64,000 nt of DNA from Profundibacter sp033851955 (GTDB lineage Bacteria > Pseudomonadota > Alphaproteobacteria > Rhodobacterales > Rhodobacteraceae). The notes beneath the pieces are model-generated. The model was not told where the DNA came from and made no database searches. It saw only the letters and a program-made list of their open reading frames with translations. Numbering within the stretch: the first letter of the stretch is position 1; every line of letters begins with the position of its first letter. The stretch is from contig JAWSVK010000013.1 in the NCBI GenBank assembly GCA_033851955.1, positions 73,301 to 137,300 of the forward strand, written 5' to 3'. The translations under genes were made by a program, and so were the position numbers. Shown piece after piece: positions 50,213 to 59,900 of the stretch.

Positions 50213-53200
50213 CTACATTTTGAACACGCGGTAGATTGCTGGGATCACCAGCACGGTTAGGATGGTTGATGTGGCCAAGCCAAACAGCAGTGAGATTGCG
50301 AGCCCTTGGAAAATTGGATCGGTCAGGATCACGCCCGCGCCAATCATCGCGGCGATCGCTGTCAGCAAGATGGGTTTAAAGCGGGTGGCACCGGCGGCGA
50401 TCAGGATGTCCAGATCGACGTTGCCTTTGCCCTCGTGCCGAATGAAATCCACCAGCAGGATCGAGTTGCGCACGATGATCCCTGCCAAGGCGATGAAGCC
50501 GATCATCGAGGTGGCAGAGAAGGGCGCGCCAAACAACCAGTGCCCAAATATGATGCCTAGGAAGGTCAGTGGCACGGGCGTTAGGATGACCAGCGGCAGG
50601 CGGAATGATCCGAATTGTGCGACCACAAGGATGTATATGCCCAGCAGTGCTACGCCAAAGGCCGCGCCCATGTCGCGGAAGGTCACCCAAGTGACCTCCC
50701 ATTCGCCGTCCCACAACAGGGTGGTCGCGGTTTCGTCCGAAGGCATGCCATTAAGGCTAATCACAGGTTTCTCCATGTCGGACCAATCCATTTTGTCCAG
50801 CTCGGCAGCGACGGCCAACATACCATACAACGGGGCCTCAAACTGGCCTGCCATTTCGCCCATCACCATTTCAACGTAGCGTCCGTTGTGGCGGAAAATC
50901 GGGAATGAGGCGCGTTCGGTCACTATGGTGACGACGTCGCCCAATTCGACCACGCCGCGGTCTCCCGGCAGAACGTTGGTTGGCACAGGTGTGGCCATAA
51001 CGCGTTCGTCCATGACGCGGTCGCTGCGGTCGCGGCCCACGACAATCGGGATCGGTTGGCGAGTTTTGCCACGGTGAGAATAGCCGACAGTGGTTTGGTT
51101 GTTCAGCAAACGCAAGGTCTGCAAGGCGTCGCTTTCCTGAACGTGATGAAACTCCAGATCATCCGGCGACAGCACTGCCCGCATCCGGCGCGGTTGGGTT
51201 CCGAACCCGTCGTCGACGTCGGCGACATAGGGCACGGCCTCGAACGCTGTGCGAATACGCCGAGCTGCCTCTCGGCGGGTGTCTGCATCGGGCCCATAAA
51301 CTTCGGCGAGCAATGTGGCGATCACGGGGGGGCCGGGGGGTGGTTCAACGGTTTTGATGTTGGTGCCGGGGGGCACGTCCATTTCGGCCAGCAACCCGCG
51401 CAGCTCCAGCGCAATTTCATGGCTGGTACGGTCGCGCTCATCCTTGCCTTCAAGGTTGATCTGCACGTCGCCAAGTTCAGGCGATTGGCGCAAGAAATAG
51501 TGGCGTACCAGCCCGTTGAAATTGAACGGCGAGGCGGTGCCGGAATAGGTTTGCACCGAGGTGACCTCGTGTAGTCCAAGCGCGATGCGGGCGGCCTGTT
51601 GGGCGACGGCATCGGTGGCCTCGACCGAGGCACCTTCGGGCAGGTCAATCACCACAGAGAGTTCGGATTTATTATCAAACGGCAGCAATTTTACGGTGAC
51701 ATCGCGGGTATATATCGCGGCCAGTGAGCCAAATGAGGCCACCACCACAACCATGAGGAATATCGCGCTGACGCTTTTGTTGCGTAGCAGGGGGCGGGCA
51801 ACAAAGGTGTAGAGGCTGCCCAGTCGTCCGCCGGTTTCGGCGTCTTCACTGTGGTGCAGCTCGGCCTTGCCAGCGACCTTCATCATCAACCACGGGGTCA
51901 CCATGACGGCGATGAAAAACGAAAAGATCATTGCGGCAGAAGCATTGGCGGGGATTGGGCTCATGTAGGGACCCATTAGACCCGACACGAACAGCATCGG
52001 CAGCAGGGCGACCACCACGGTTAAGGTGGCCACGATGGTGGGGTTGCCGACTTCTGCCACGGCGGCGATTGCGGCGCCCATTCGGCTTTGGCCTTTGGGT
52101 TTTAGGCCCCAGTGGCGCGCGATGTTTTCGATCACGACGATGGCGTCATCCACCAAAATCCCGATGGAAAAGATCAGCGCAAACAGCGACACGCGGTTCA
52201 GGGTGTAGCCCATCAACCATGTCGCAAACAGGGTCAGCAGGATGGTCATCGGGATCACGACCGCAACCACGATGGCCTCACGCCAGCCGATTGCGATCAA
52301 CACCAGCGCAACAATCGACACCGTGGCAAGGCCCAGGTGGAACAACAGCTCGTTGGCCTTTTCATCGGCGGTTTCGCCGTAGTTTCGGGTCACTTCGACA
52401 TTGATACTGTTGGGGATCAAACCGCCTTCAAGGCTCTCGATTTTGTGCAGGATGGCCGCGGCGACATTGACCGCATTGGCACCCGCCCGTTTGGCGATCG
52501 CCAGCGTCACGGCGGGCATGCGCTCGATTTTGTGATCTTCACCACGGTGCAGGGTAGCGACGTGCATTTCGTCTAAATCTGTGACGAAACTGACATCAGC
52601 GACGTCACGCAAATAAACAGGTCGCCCATCGCGCGAGGTGAGTTTCAGATTGCCGATCTGGTCGGGCGTGGACAGGGTGCCGCCCAATATCAGGCCGACC
52701 TGTTCGCCACCATCGCGCAGACTGCCCGCCGGCATGGTCGAATTTGCGCCCTGCACTTTGTTCACCAGTTGCTGCAACGTCACGCCATAAAGCGCCAGCT
52801 TTTCGGGGTCGGGGGCAACGCGCAGTGCCTCGGTGGTCTCGCCGACCAAATAGGTTAGCCCGATGTCGTCGATTTTGTTGATCTCGGAATCGACTTCGCG
52901 CACGATGCGAGTCAGATCGTTGGCGGTCATTGCGGTTTGGCCAGGTTTTGGCGAAAACGTCAGCGTGACAATCGCCACATCATTGATGCCGCGCCCCACC
53001 ACCAATGGTTCAGGAATGCCGACCGGAATGCGGTCCATATTGGCGCGCAGTTTGTCATGGACCCTCAAAATCGCAGTCTCGGCATCGACGCCAACGATGA
53101 AACGCGCTGTGACCATGACTTGGTTGTCGCGGGTTGAGGAGTAGACATGTTCGATCTGGTCGATGCTTTTGACGATGGATTCCAGCGGCTCTGTGACCAG

Positions 53201-53425
53201 CTTTACAGCGTCCTCGGCTTTGAGGCCCGCGGCCTGCACATGGATGTCGACCAAGGGCACCGAAATCTGAGGTTCTTCCTCGCGGGGCAAGCTGGCCAGC
53301 GCGATCATCCCAACCGCAAGAGACGCCAGCAATATCAGCGGCGTCAGCGGGGAGGCGATGAACTTTCGGGTCAGCTGACCCGCGATGCCAAGCGTGCTTG
53401 CTTGTTTATCTAGGTCATCATTCAT
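50213..53425 (-). CDS. RND-family efflux transporter
   Basis: The 1070-aa protein is a typical RND pump: LTRKFIASPLTPLILLASLA as helix 1, two large periplasmic loops, and the proton-relay helices containing SIGILVDDAIVVIENIARHW (D residues intact) and the second-repeat MIGFIALAGIIVRNSILLVD. It is paired with an MFP subunit upstream, with the ATG at 53425 overlapping the MFP stop by 8 nt; a TTG at 53431 is an alternative. No outer-membrane TolC protein is in the operon. Substrate is unknown; the ATTC-N8-GAAT operator upstream suggests sulfide or persulfide-linked control. Confidence 0.94.
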   Translation of the reverse strand: MNDDLDKQASTLGIAGQLTRKFIASPLTPLILLASLAVGMIALASLPREEEPQISVPLVDIHVQAAGLKAEDAVKLVTEPLESIVKSIDQIEHVYSSTRDNQVMVTARFIVGVDAETAILRVHDKLRANMDRIPVGIPEPLVVGRGINDVAIVTLTFSPKPGQTAMTANDLTRIVREVDSEINKIDDIGLTYLVGETTEALRVAPDPEKLALYGVTLQQLVNKVQGANSTMPAGSLRDGGEQVGLILGGTLSTPDQIGNLKLTSRDGRPVYLRDVADVSFVTDLDEMHVATLHRGEDHKIERMPAVTLAIAKRAGANAVNVAAAILHKIESLEGGLIPNSINVEVTRNYGETADEKANELLFHLGLATVSIVALVLIAIGWREAIVVAVVIPMTILLTLFATWLMGYTLNRVSLFALIFSIGILVDDAIVVIENIARHWGLKPKGQSRMGAAIAAVAEVGNPTIVATLTVVVALLPMLFVSGLMGPYMSPIPANASAAMIFSFFIAVMVTPWLMMKVAGKAELHHSEDAETGGRLGSLYTFVARPLLRNKSVSAIFLMVVVVASFGSLAAIYTRDVTVKLLPFDNKSELSVVIDLPEGASVEATDAVAQQAARIALGLHEVTSVQTYSGTASPFNFNGLVRHYFLRQSPELGDVQINLEGKDERDRTSHEIALELRGLLAEMDVPPGTNIKTVEPPPGPPVIATLLAEVYGPDADTRREAARRIRTAFEAVPYVADVDDGFGTQPRRMRAVLSPDDLEFHHVQESDALQTLRLLNNQTTVGYSHRGKTRQPIPIVVGRDRSDRVMDERVMATPVPTNVLPGDRGVVELGDVVTIVTERASFPIFRHNGRYVEMVMGEMAGQFEAPLYGMLAVAAELDKMDWSDMEKPVISLNGMPSDETATTLLWDGEWEVTWVTFRDMGAAFGVALLGIYILVVAQFGSFRLPLVILTPVPLTFLGIIFGHWLFGAPFSATSMIGFIALAGIIVRNSILLVDFIRHEGKGNVDLDILIAAGATRFKPILLTAIAAMIGAGVILTDPIFQGLAISLLFGLATSTILTVLVIPAIYRVFKM

Positions 53426-54380
53426 GATCAATCACCAACACATCACCCGTTGCAACGCCGGTCAAAACTTCGACCCAGGGTGCTCCGTCAATCGTCACTT
53501 CGGCACCCAATACCACAGCGCGGCGCAGAGGTTCACCGTTGACCTGAATCGCAACAAAATCGATGCCGCCCAGAATGGAAACAGCGGACTGCGGCATCAT
53601 CAATGCGTCGCGTTCGCCAACAGGTAGCCGCACAGGAATGCGACGGCCAACAAAGCGATCGTCAAGGTCTGCGACCTCGACATCAGCCAAAACCCGGCCA
53701 TTTTCGATTTGCGGATAGATTTTGACGAGCCGCCCCGTTTGGTTTTCGCCAATCGAAATGGTGTCGCCTTGTTTTAGGGCTGTCGCGTGGCGTTCGGGCA
53801 CCGAAAGCCGCAGGAACGCGCCGCCGCCGCCAATAATTGCGATGGTTTCGCCCGGTGTGATGACAGAGCCTTTGGCAGGGGGCACATCCAGAATGATGCC
53901 AGCTTCTGGGGCTAGAACGGCCCCCTCAGAGACCTGTTGGTCGATCACCAACTGCTGGGCCTCTACGCCACGAACCTCGCCGTTCAGGATGTCGACTTGG
54001 GATTGCAAAAGGCTGAGCCGTTGCGCAGTGATTGTGCCGCGTTTGATCAGAGCTTCGCCACGCGCCAAGTCTTCGTTAGCGGTTTTTAGACGGGCCGTAA
54101 GGGCGCTGATTTGGGCATCCAAAGCGGCCAGTTGATATTCAAGTTTGTCGTCGATCACCAAGGCGATGCGTTGGCTTGCGGTGACGAAATCGCCCTCGGT
54201 GACATCCAACGCGACGATGGTACCGCTGATGCGGGCGCGGGCTGGAATGCGGTTGCGGGTTTCAACCACGCCGTAGACGGCTTTCCATTCGATGATCGAT
54301 TGGGGGGTGATGGTCAGCGTCTCGCTCTGGGCGGCGGTTGCGCCAAACAGCAGAATGAAAAAGGGCAACAGGAGCTTCAT
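53418..54380 (-). CDS. RND efflux membrane-fusion protein
   Basis: The 320-aa periplasmic adaptor has a signal peptide (KLLLPFFILLFGATAAQSET), a lipoyl-like barrel (RISGTIVALDVTEGDFVTAS), a coiled-coil hairpin (LAALDAQISALTARLKTANE, LSLLQSQVDILNGEV) and a beta-barrel region (LRLSVPERHATALKQGDTIS). It precedes and overlaps the RND pump gene. The 5' region carries a perfect dyad operator at 54410-54431. Confidence 0.93.
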   Translation of the reverse strand: MKLLLPFFILLFGATAAQSETLTITPQSIIEWKAVYGVVETRNRIPARARISGTIVALDVTEGDFVTASQRIALVIDDKLEYQLAALDAQISALTARLKTANEDLARGEALIKRGTITAQRLSLLQSQVDILNGEVRGVEAQQLVIDQQVSEGAVLAPEAGIILDVPPAKGSVITPGETIAIIGGGGAFLRLSVPERHATALKQGDTISIGENQTGRLVKIYPQIENGRVLADVEVADLDDRFVGRRIPVRLPVGERDALMMPQSAVSILGGIDFVAIQVNGEPLRRAVVLGAEVTIDGAPWVEVLTGVATGDVLVIDHE

Positions 54381-54409
54381 ATCGGATGTCCTTGTGGTGG
54401 AGTTGCAAT

Positions 54410-54431
54410 CATATTCTTGATAATGAATATG
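54410..54431. promoter_or_regulatory. dyad operator ATTC-N8-GAAT upstream of the RND operon (SqrR/BigR type)
   Basis: CATATTC (54410-54416) and GAATATG (54425-54431) are perfect reverse complements around TTGATAAT. The core ATTC-N8-GAAT is the form reported for the persulfide-sensing ArsR-family repressors SqrR and BigR. It lies 30-51 bp before the MFP start. The ArsR protein at 8940 has no sensing cysteines, so the repressor is presumably encoded elsewhere. Confidence 0.7.
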
Positions 54432-54598
54432 TTATTTCACCAAGAGAGGTAAGTAAACCCGAGAATTTCTGTGTTGCGGCCTTCAGAATGCTAACGGAAT
54501 TGTTGCGATCTTTGCTGCCGATCAACTGTAAAGTACGCTGCGCGCTTCATTTTGACGCTGGAAGTCGGTGTCGGTTTTGCGTAACCTTGTAAGCGCGT

Positions 54599-54675
54599 GG
54601 CTTCGTGGCTCAACTGGATAGAGCAGCCCCCTCCTAAGGGGCAGGTTACTGGTTCGAATCCAGTCGGGGTCACCA
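54599..54675 (+). tRNA. tRNA-Arg (CCU anticodon)
   Basis: The 77-nt sequence folds as a cloverleaf: acceptor GGCTTCG/CGGGGTC with G-U pairs, D arm GCTC-AACTGGATA-GAGC, anticodon stem GCCCC/GGGGC with loop CTCCTAA (anticodon CCT), variable AGGTT and T arm ACTGG-TTCGAAT-CCAGT, with encoded CCA. It reads AGG codons. A truncated integrase gene begins about 105 bp downstream, so its 3' end is the probable attachment site of a genomic island. Confidence 0.95.
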
Positions 54676-54779
54676 AAATAACAGCAATAACAATCAGTTG
54701 AATGTTTTCCATCTAGCCCGACCTAGTGATAATGTGTTACACATAGCTTACACACTTTCACATAAATAGGGGGTGATAC

Positions 54780-55090
54780 ATGACAATCGAAAAACACACG
54801 ATTCTCATGAGAGAGTTCACATTTACAGAAGAGAAAATAGCCGCTTCTGGCAATGCGCGACTTTTCTAAACGGAAAGAACCACAGAATTTCAAGTAAGCA
54901 AGAAAGCCTTCAAATGGCCAAAGAGGTTGCCGAGGATTGGTATCTTACCCTGCGGGGAAAGCACTCGCGCGGAGAGTTGAAAAATGAAAAGACCTTCTCA
55001 TTTGCAAGCGAGCCTTTTCTAAAGGAGTTTGAAGCAGGCACTATGGGCGAGCGGAACCCGAGCTATGCCCAAAAGTTGGAGACGCTGTAA
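54780..55090 (+). pseudogene. truncated tyrosine-recombinase/integrase remnant
   Basis: From HIYRRENSRFWQCATFLNGK to FLKEFEAGTMGERNPSYAQK the sequence resembles the N-terminal DNA-binding region of phage-type integrases from Rhodobacterales. The catalytic domain (Arg, His-x-x-Arg, Tyr) is absent because the frame ends at the transposase element. The likely start ATG at 54780 follows an AGGGGG SD but is in another frame from the homology, so a one-base shift near 54800 is probable. Position next to the tRNA-Arg marks an island border. Confidence 0.75.
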
Positions 55091-56341
55091 TCAGGCTGCA
55101 AGTTGAGTTTGTTTGATACCATCCTTGAAGGCAATCCCCTGAATGATTTCGGGCAGTCGATGGGCACCATCCAATTTGCGCCATTTTCCTTTTGCAGACA
55201 TCATCAATTTGAACGTCATTACCAACGCTATTTTTCGGCTCAGACAGGCTTTGGTTTTCTTGGTGCGGTGACGAACATTTGCGAAGATGCTCTCGATTGG
55301 ATTGGTGGTTCGAATGTGTTTCCAATGCTCCGCTGGGAAGTCATAGAAGCTGAGCAAAACGTCGCGATCCCTGGTCAATTTTCCAACGGCCTTTTCATAT
55401 TTCACACCATAGGTTTCAACGAAGAAATCGAAGGCCGAGATTGACTCTTCCTTGGTTTCGGCCTGCCAGATATCATGGATATGGCCTTTGGCTTTCGCCT
55501 GTAGTTATTTGGGCATGGCGTTCAATATGTTCCTTGTTTTATGCACCCAACATCTCTGTTCGCGGGTTTTGCCAAACACCTCGCGGAGGGCATTCCAAAA
55601 CCCTAAAGCACCGTCACCTACGGCCAAATCAGGAGCTGTTTCCATACCGCGCCGCTTGAGTTCGAGCAATAATTCTCGCCAGCTTTGCGTGCTTTCGCGA
55701 TAGCCGTCAGTCAGGCCCAATATTTCCTTGTTACCCCACTCGTCAGCACCAACAATGACCAGAACGCATTGTTTTTCCTCATCCATTCGTGGTTTGAAGT
55801 AAACGCCATCCGCCCAAAAATAAACAAAGCGACGCACGCTCAAGTCCCGTTTTTGCCAGCGTTGATAGTCAGACCACCAATCAGCCTTCAGCCGCGAAAT
55901 CGTGCTGGAAGACAAGCCGTCGGCGTCTGGCCCCAGGAGCGCGGCCAGAGTTTCCTGAAAATCGCCGGTCGAAATACCTTTGAGGTACAGCCAAGGCAAA
56001 AGCTCTTCCACAGATTTTGCCTTGCGCAAATAGGGCGGCAGGATCGAGGATACGAATTTGATCTTCTCAGTCCCCGCTGCGCGATCCCGTACTCGCGGAA
56101 CCTTTACGGTCATCGGGCCAATCCCCGTCATAACTTTGCGTTCGGGCAAGTGGCCATGGCGAACAAGCCGTTGGCGGCCTCCCGCATCTGTTTCTGTTGA
56201 ATAGCGGGACATCAAATCAGCGAGCTCGGCTTCAATGGCCTGTTGCAACAAATTTCACGCTCCCTGACGCAATATATCCGTCAACGGATCAGCTGAAAAC
56301 CCTGCTGGATCGCGAAACCCAATAGTCGTATCATCGTTCAT
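55091..56341 (-). pseudogene. IS256-family transposase, inactivated by two nonsense codons
   Basis: The reading frame 56341 to 55091 (about 416 codons) is IS256-type: FQETLAALLGPDADGLSSST, RFVYFWADGVYFKPRMDEEK (DDE Asp region), VIVGADEWGNKEILGLTDGY, CWVHKTRNILNAMPK, and HIRTTNPIESIFANVRHRT. It starts ATG at 56341 (MNDDTTIGFRDPAG). It has TGA at 56255-56257 and TAA at 55505-55507 in frame, so it cannot make transposase unless suppressed. The inverted ends appear near 55085 and 56435 but are imperfect and I could not place them; no target duplication was found. Confidence 0.85.
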
Positions 56342-56604
56342 GTGGCATATCCTTTTCTTGGAAAAGTGCGGCGTCGCTAAACACCGCTATGATATGCCAC
56401 CCAATCAACTCGTCACCAACTTTCGGCTATAGCTCCAGAGAGGTGGGTTCGTCCCATTAATACAAAGGGGACTATCATTGGTGGAATCAGGAAAGGTAAA
56501 TCGAGAGGATATAATGCAATCGGTAGGTGAGAAGTGGCCTATTTAGCGCTTAAGAAGGATAATAGCCTTGTAAAAACAGTGATTTAAGTACTAGGTAATT
56601 TCTA
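56342..56604. other. 263-bp gap between the IS element and the RHS locus
   Basis: The first 100 bp probably contain the right end of the IS256 element. The rest is AT-rich. I see no gene, no match to the missing integrase half and no clear terminator. It holds the promoter region of the RHS gene, but I cannot pick -35 and -10 boxes with confidence. Confidence 0.4.
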
Positions 56605-56892
56605 TTGCCAAACTCTAATTATTGGTTAACTCTACTATGGTTAGAAATTGATTTTAGCGGTAAATCCGCATTAGCTCGAGTGCTTTTCACCGCGATTTTT
56701 GTATCGCTAGTTTCAAGTACAAATGCATATGCAAAAGAAATTGTTTCAACAAAACCCTTATGGCGGCAACCTATTGGGCAGGGCGATACGAGTGCTTCAG
56801 CAAACCATGTCTGCAATTCATATAATCTTGGTGTTATCGCCAGCCTAGCTTATCTGGGAAAAGATATTGGGGCCAGTGCGGAAACTCACTAA
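56605..56892 (+). pseudogene. severed N-terminal signal-peptide part of the lead RHS gene
   Basis: The frame encodes a Sec-type signal segment (ALARVLFTAIFVSLVSSTNA, then YAKEIVSTKPLW) followed by about 40 polar residues, and stops at TAA (56890-56892). The same frame continues after the stop (LFSATCTDNAGVST) into the RHS body beginning at 56926, so this is one gene split by a nonsense codon. The start is TTG at 56605 or GTG at 56680; no good SD is seen. Recoding or a mutation would explain the break. Confidence 0.65.
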
Positions 56893-56925
56893 TTATTTAG
56901 CGCGACATGCACTGATAATGCTGGA

Positions 56926-59900
56926 GTGTCTACACCTATCGCCAATTGGTGTGTGATTACTTCCGATGACGGATCAGAGTTGGGTGTATTTCCTAACAGC
57001 CCCCTATGTGTTCCCCCTGCGACGTGCAGCCCATCTTCGGGAAACCCTACAGACGCAACCACCCAGACAAAGATTGAAACAGCAGATGACTGGGTTTCGC
57101 AAAAGGATCCTCGCTTTAGGCTGAGACGCTTTTACCGCTCTGATGTTAGACTGATAAATGCGCATGGGTTCGACAACGTTAAGGGACACGCCGGTGTGTG
57201 GCGGCAAGAATTCAGCGACGTGTTAAGCAATTCAAGCTATTACCCTCCGAACAATGGCCGCTACAGGTTTTCAGGTTCTGGAAGCGCAGCTGTCGCCGTG
57301 AGGAAATGGCATTCGTACGATCTGGAGAGATCAGTCGGTGGGCTTCATGTCGTCCATGACGGAAGAGGAACAACGAAGCATCTAACAAGCCAGCTTTCTG
57401 GCGTTGGGTTTCTTGATGAAATAAACTGGAGTGATGGATACCAAATACAATTGGAGAGATTTCCGCACGTCACCGGCGTCCCGGATACTCGGCGCTATCA
57501 ACTGCTTGCCATTTCAGACAATCGTGGGCAACGTGCAGAGCTAACATGGACAAATAGTGCCGTTGCTAACTCTACTGTTTGGGTTGTCTCAAAAATAGAA
57601 ATTGATACGGATTATGATGGGGTAGCTTTTGCTCCTCAAACATCTGTCGACTATGCCTATGCGGAAAATACTCTTTCGCCAGATAACCCTAAAATATCTT
57701 CTGTCACGCGTACTGATATAAATAACTCAACTACCGACACTATTGCGGAATATTCTTATCTAACGGATGGCGCAATTACGGATGTATATTATCCGCCAGC
57801 GTTAACAACCATTCGCGATGGGCGTGTAGATGGCAATGGGAATGCGTTCGACTATGCTACTTTTACATACCAATCCAGCGGCGACTTTACTGGTAAAATA
57901 AGCTCAACTGAACATTTTGGCGGCGCGATCTCGCATACTTTTGATGCAGCAAGCTCAACAGTTACCAATCCACTTGGGCGTGACACTGTATACGCCACAA
58001 CATTGGTTGAGGGACTGGAGCGGGTCTCATCCGTTCAAGGGGTTGCGACTTCCAATTGTCTGGGCACAGCCCTCAACTATGACTACACACCAGGTGCGAG
58101 CGAGCCCGAGGGGTTTGTTTATGAACGCACCGAGCGCAATGGCTCAAAAACCACTTACACCCTTGATAGCAAGGGACGCGTTCTGACCAAAACCGAAGAT
58201 GCTGACGGGTTGTCCCCTCGGGTGACCACTTACACTTGGCATGCCGATTACAAGATGCCACTGACCAGAACAACATCGCAAATGAGCGAGAGCTTCAGCT
58301 ATTCCGCTGAAGGGCTGCTGACACAATACAGCCAGACAGACCTGCTGTTGGGCAGCCCAAACAATGGCGAGGTCCGTACTTGGGACTATTGGTATACCAC
58401 GCTGGCTTCTGGCATGAAGGTGTTGACCCTGCTTGATGGGCCTGGCCTGGCCGCAAACGGTGTCGTTGATGAGGTTGCCTATACCTATGATGTGGACGGA
58501 AACCTCCTCACAACCACGGATCCAAATGGCTTGGTGACCACAATTATTTCGATGAACGAGATGGGCCAACCAACCCGTATCGACAATCCGGATGGCACAA
58601 AATGGGTGTTTGGCTATGACGCCTTGGGTCGTGTGACCAGCTCTGGGTTTGGCCCGTCTTGGGCAGTTCTTCCGACAAACACCTACACCTATGATGTGAT
58701 CGGCCAACTGCTGAGCGTCACCAACACGCTTGGCAACACATGGACTTTCACATATGACGAGGCGCGCCGCCTGACCGACACAACCAGTCCGACTGGCGAG
58801 GTTGCAACCTATACCCATGACGCGATGGGCAATATCACCCGCACGGAATATTCCGACGGCATTGCGGCCGCTACCTTCTGGCAGGACATCCAGTTCGACG
58901 AACTTGGCCGCCTGCTAAAAACCACCGGCGCACAGGGGCAGGTGTGGGACTTTACCCATGACGTCGAGGACAACCTCAACACCATCACCGATCCGACATC
59001 GCTGCAAACCACGCAAAGCTTTGATGCGCTCAACCGCTTGGTTGATGTGGTGGACCGCGCTGGCGGAACCACCAGCATGGAACACAACGATGCCGACCAA
59101 ACCACCAAATACACCGACCCACGCCTGATCGACACTGATACGGTCTATAACGGCTTTGGCGACGTGGTGAGTGAGCTCTCTGCTGATCGAGGCACAATGA
59201 GCTACAGCTACAACGACCGCGGGCTGGTCACATCCATGACCGATGCGCGTGGCATCATCGTGGGTTATGTCTACGACGACGCGGGGCAGTTGACCAAAAT
59301 TGACTACCCCTCGGGCGGCACGCCTGATGTCACTTTCACCTACTCGACAACCCAAGGTCACGCCTCTGCGGGCAAAATTGCACTGGTTTGGGATGGGGCA
59401 ATCCGAACCGACCTGACCTACTCGGTCTATGGTGACGGACCGCATCCGGCCCACAAATATCGCTACCCCTCCAACAAACGCTACAACACCTACGAGGCGA
59501 TGGATTTTGAGGGCAACTATGAATGGCTGCAATATCCTGTCAGCAACAACCGGATCTATTCCGATTATGACACGGACGACCGGATCACCCGCCTCAGGGT
59601 GAAACTATTCGCCACCAACACCTACGTCACGATCATCGACAACATCACCTACCTGCCAAATGGTCCGGTGACCTCGATGACCTATGGCGATGGGTTCACC
59701 CAAACACGCAGCTACGACAGTTCCTACCGTCTGACCGGGATCACCGACTCTGATGCCACCACCACCCTGCGGGATGTCGATATGGGCTACACCGCGCGGG
59801 ATAATCTGGCCTCAATCACCGACCAGCTGGATGCGCTCAGAAACGAGAGCTTCACCTATTCCACCCGCGAACTGGTGGCTTCGGCCAATGGGGCCTATGG

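Noticed and set aside
56605..56892. Separate small secreted protein
   Set aside because: The frame joins directly to the RHS body across a single stop codon, so it is better explained as the severed front of that gene.
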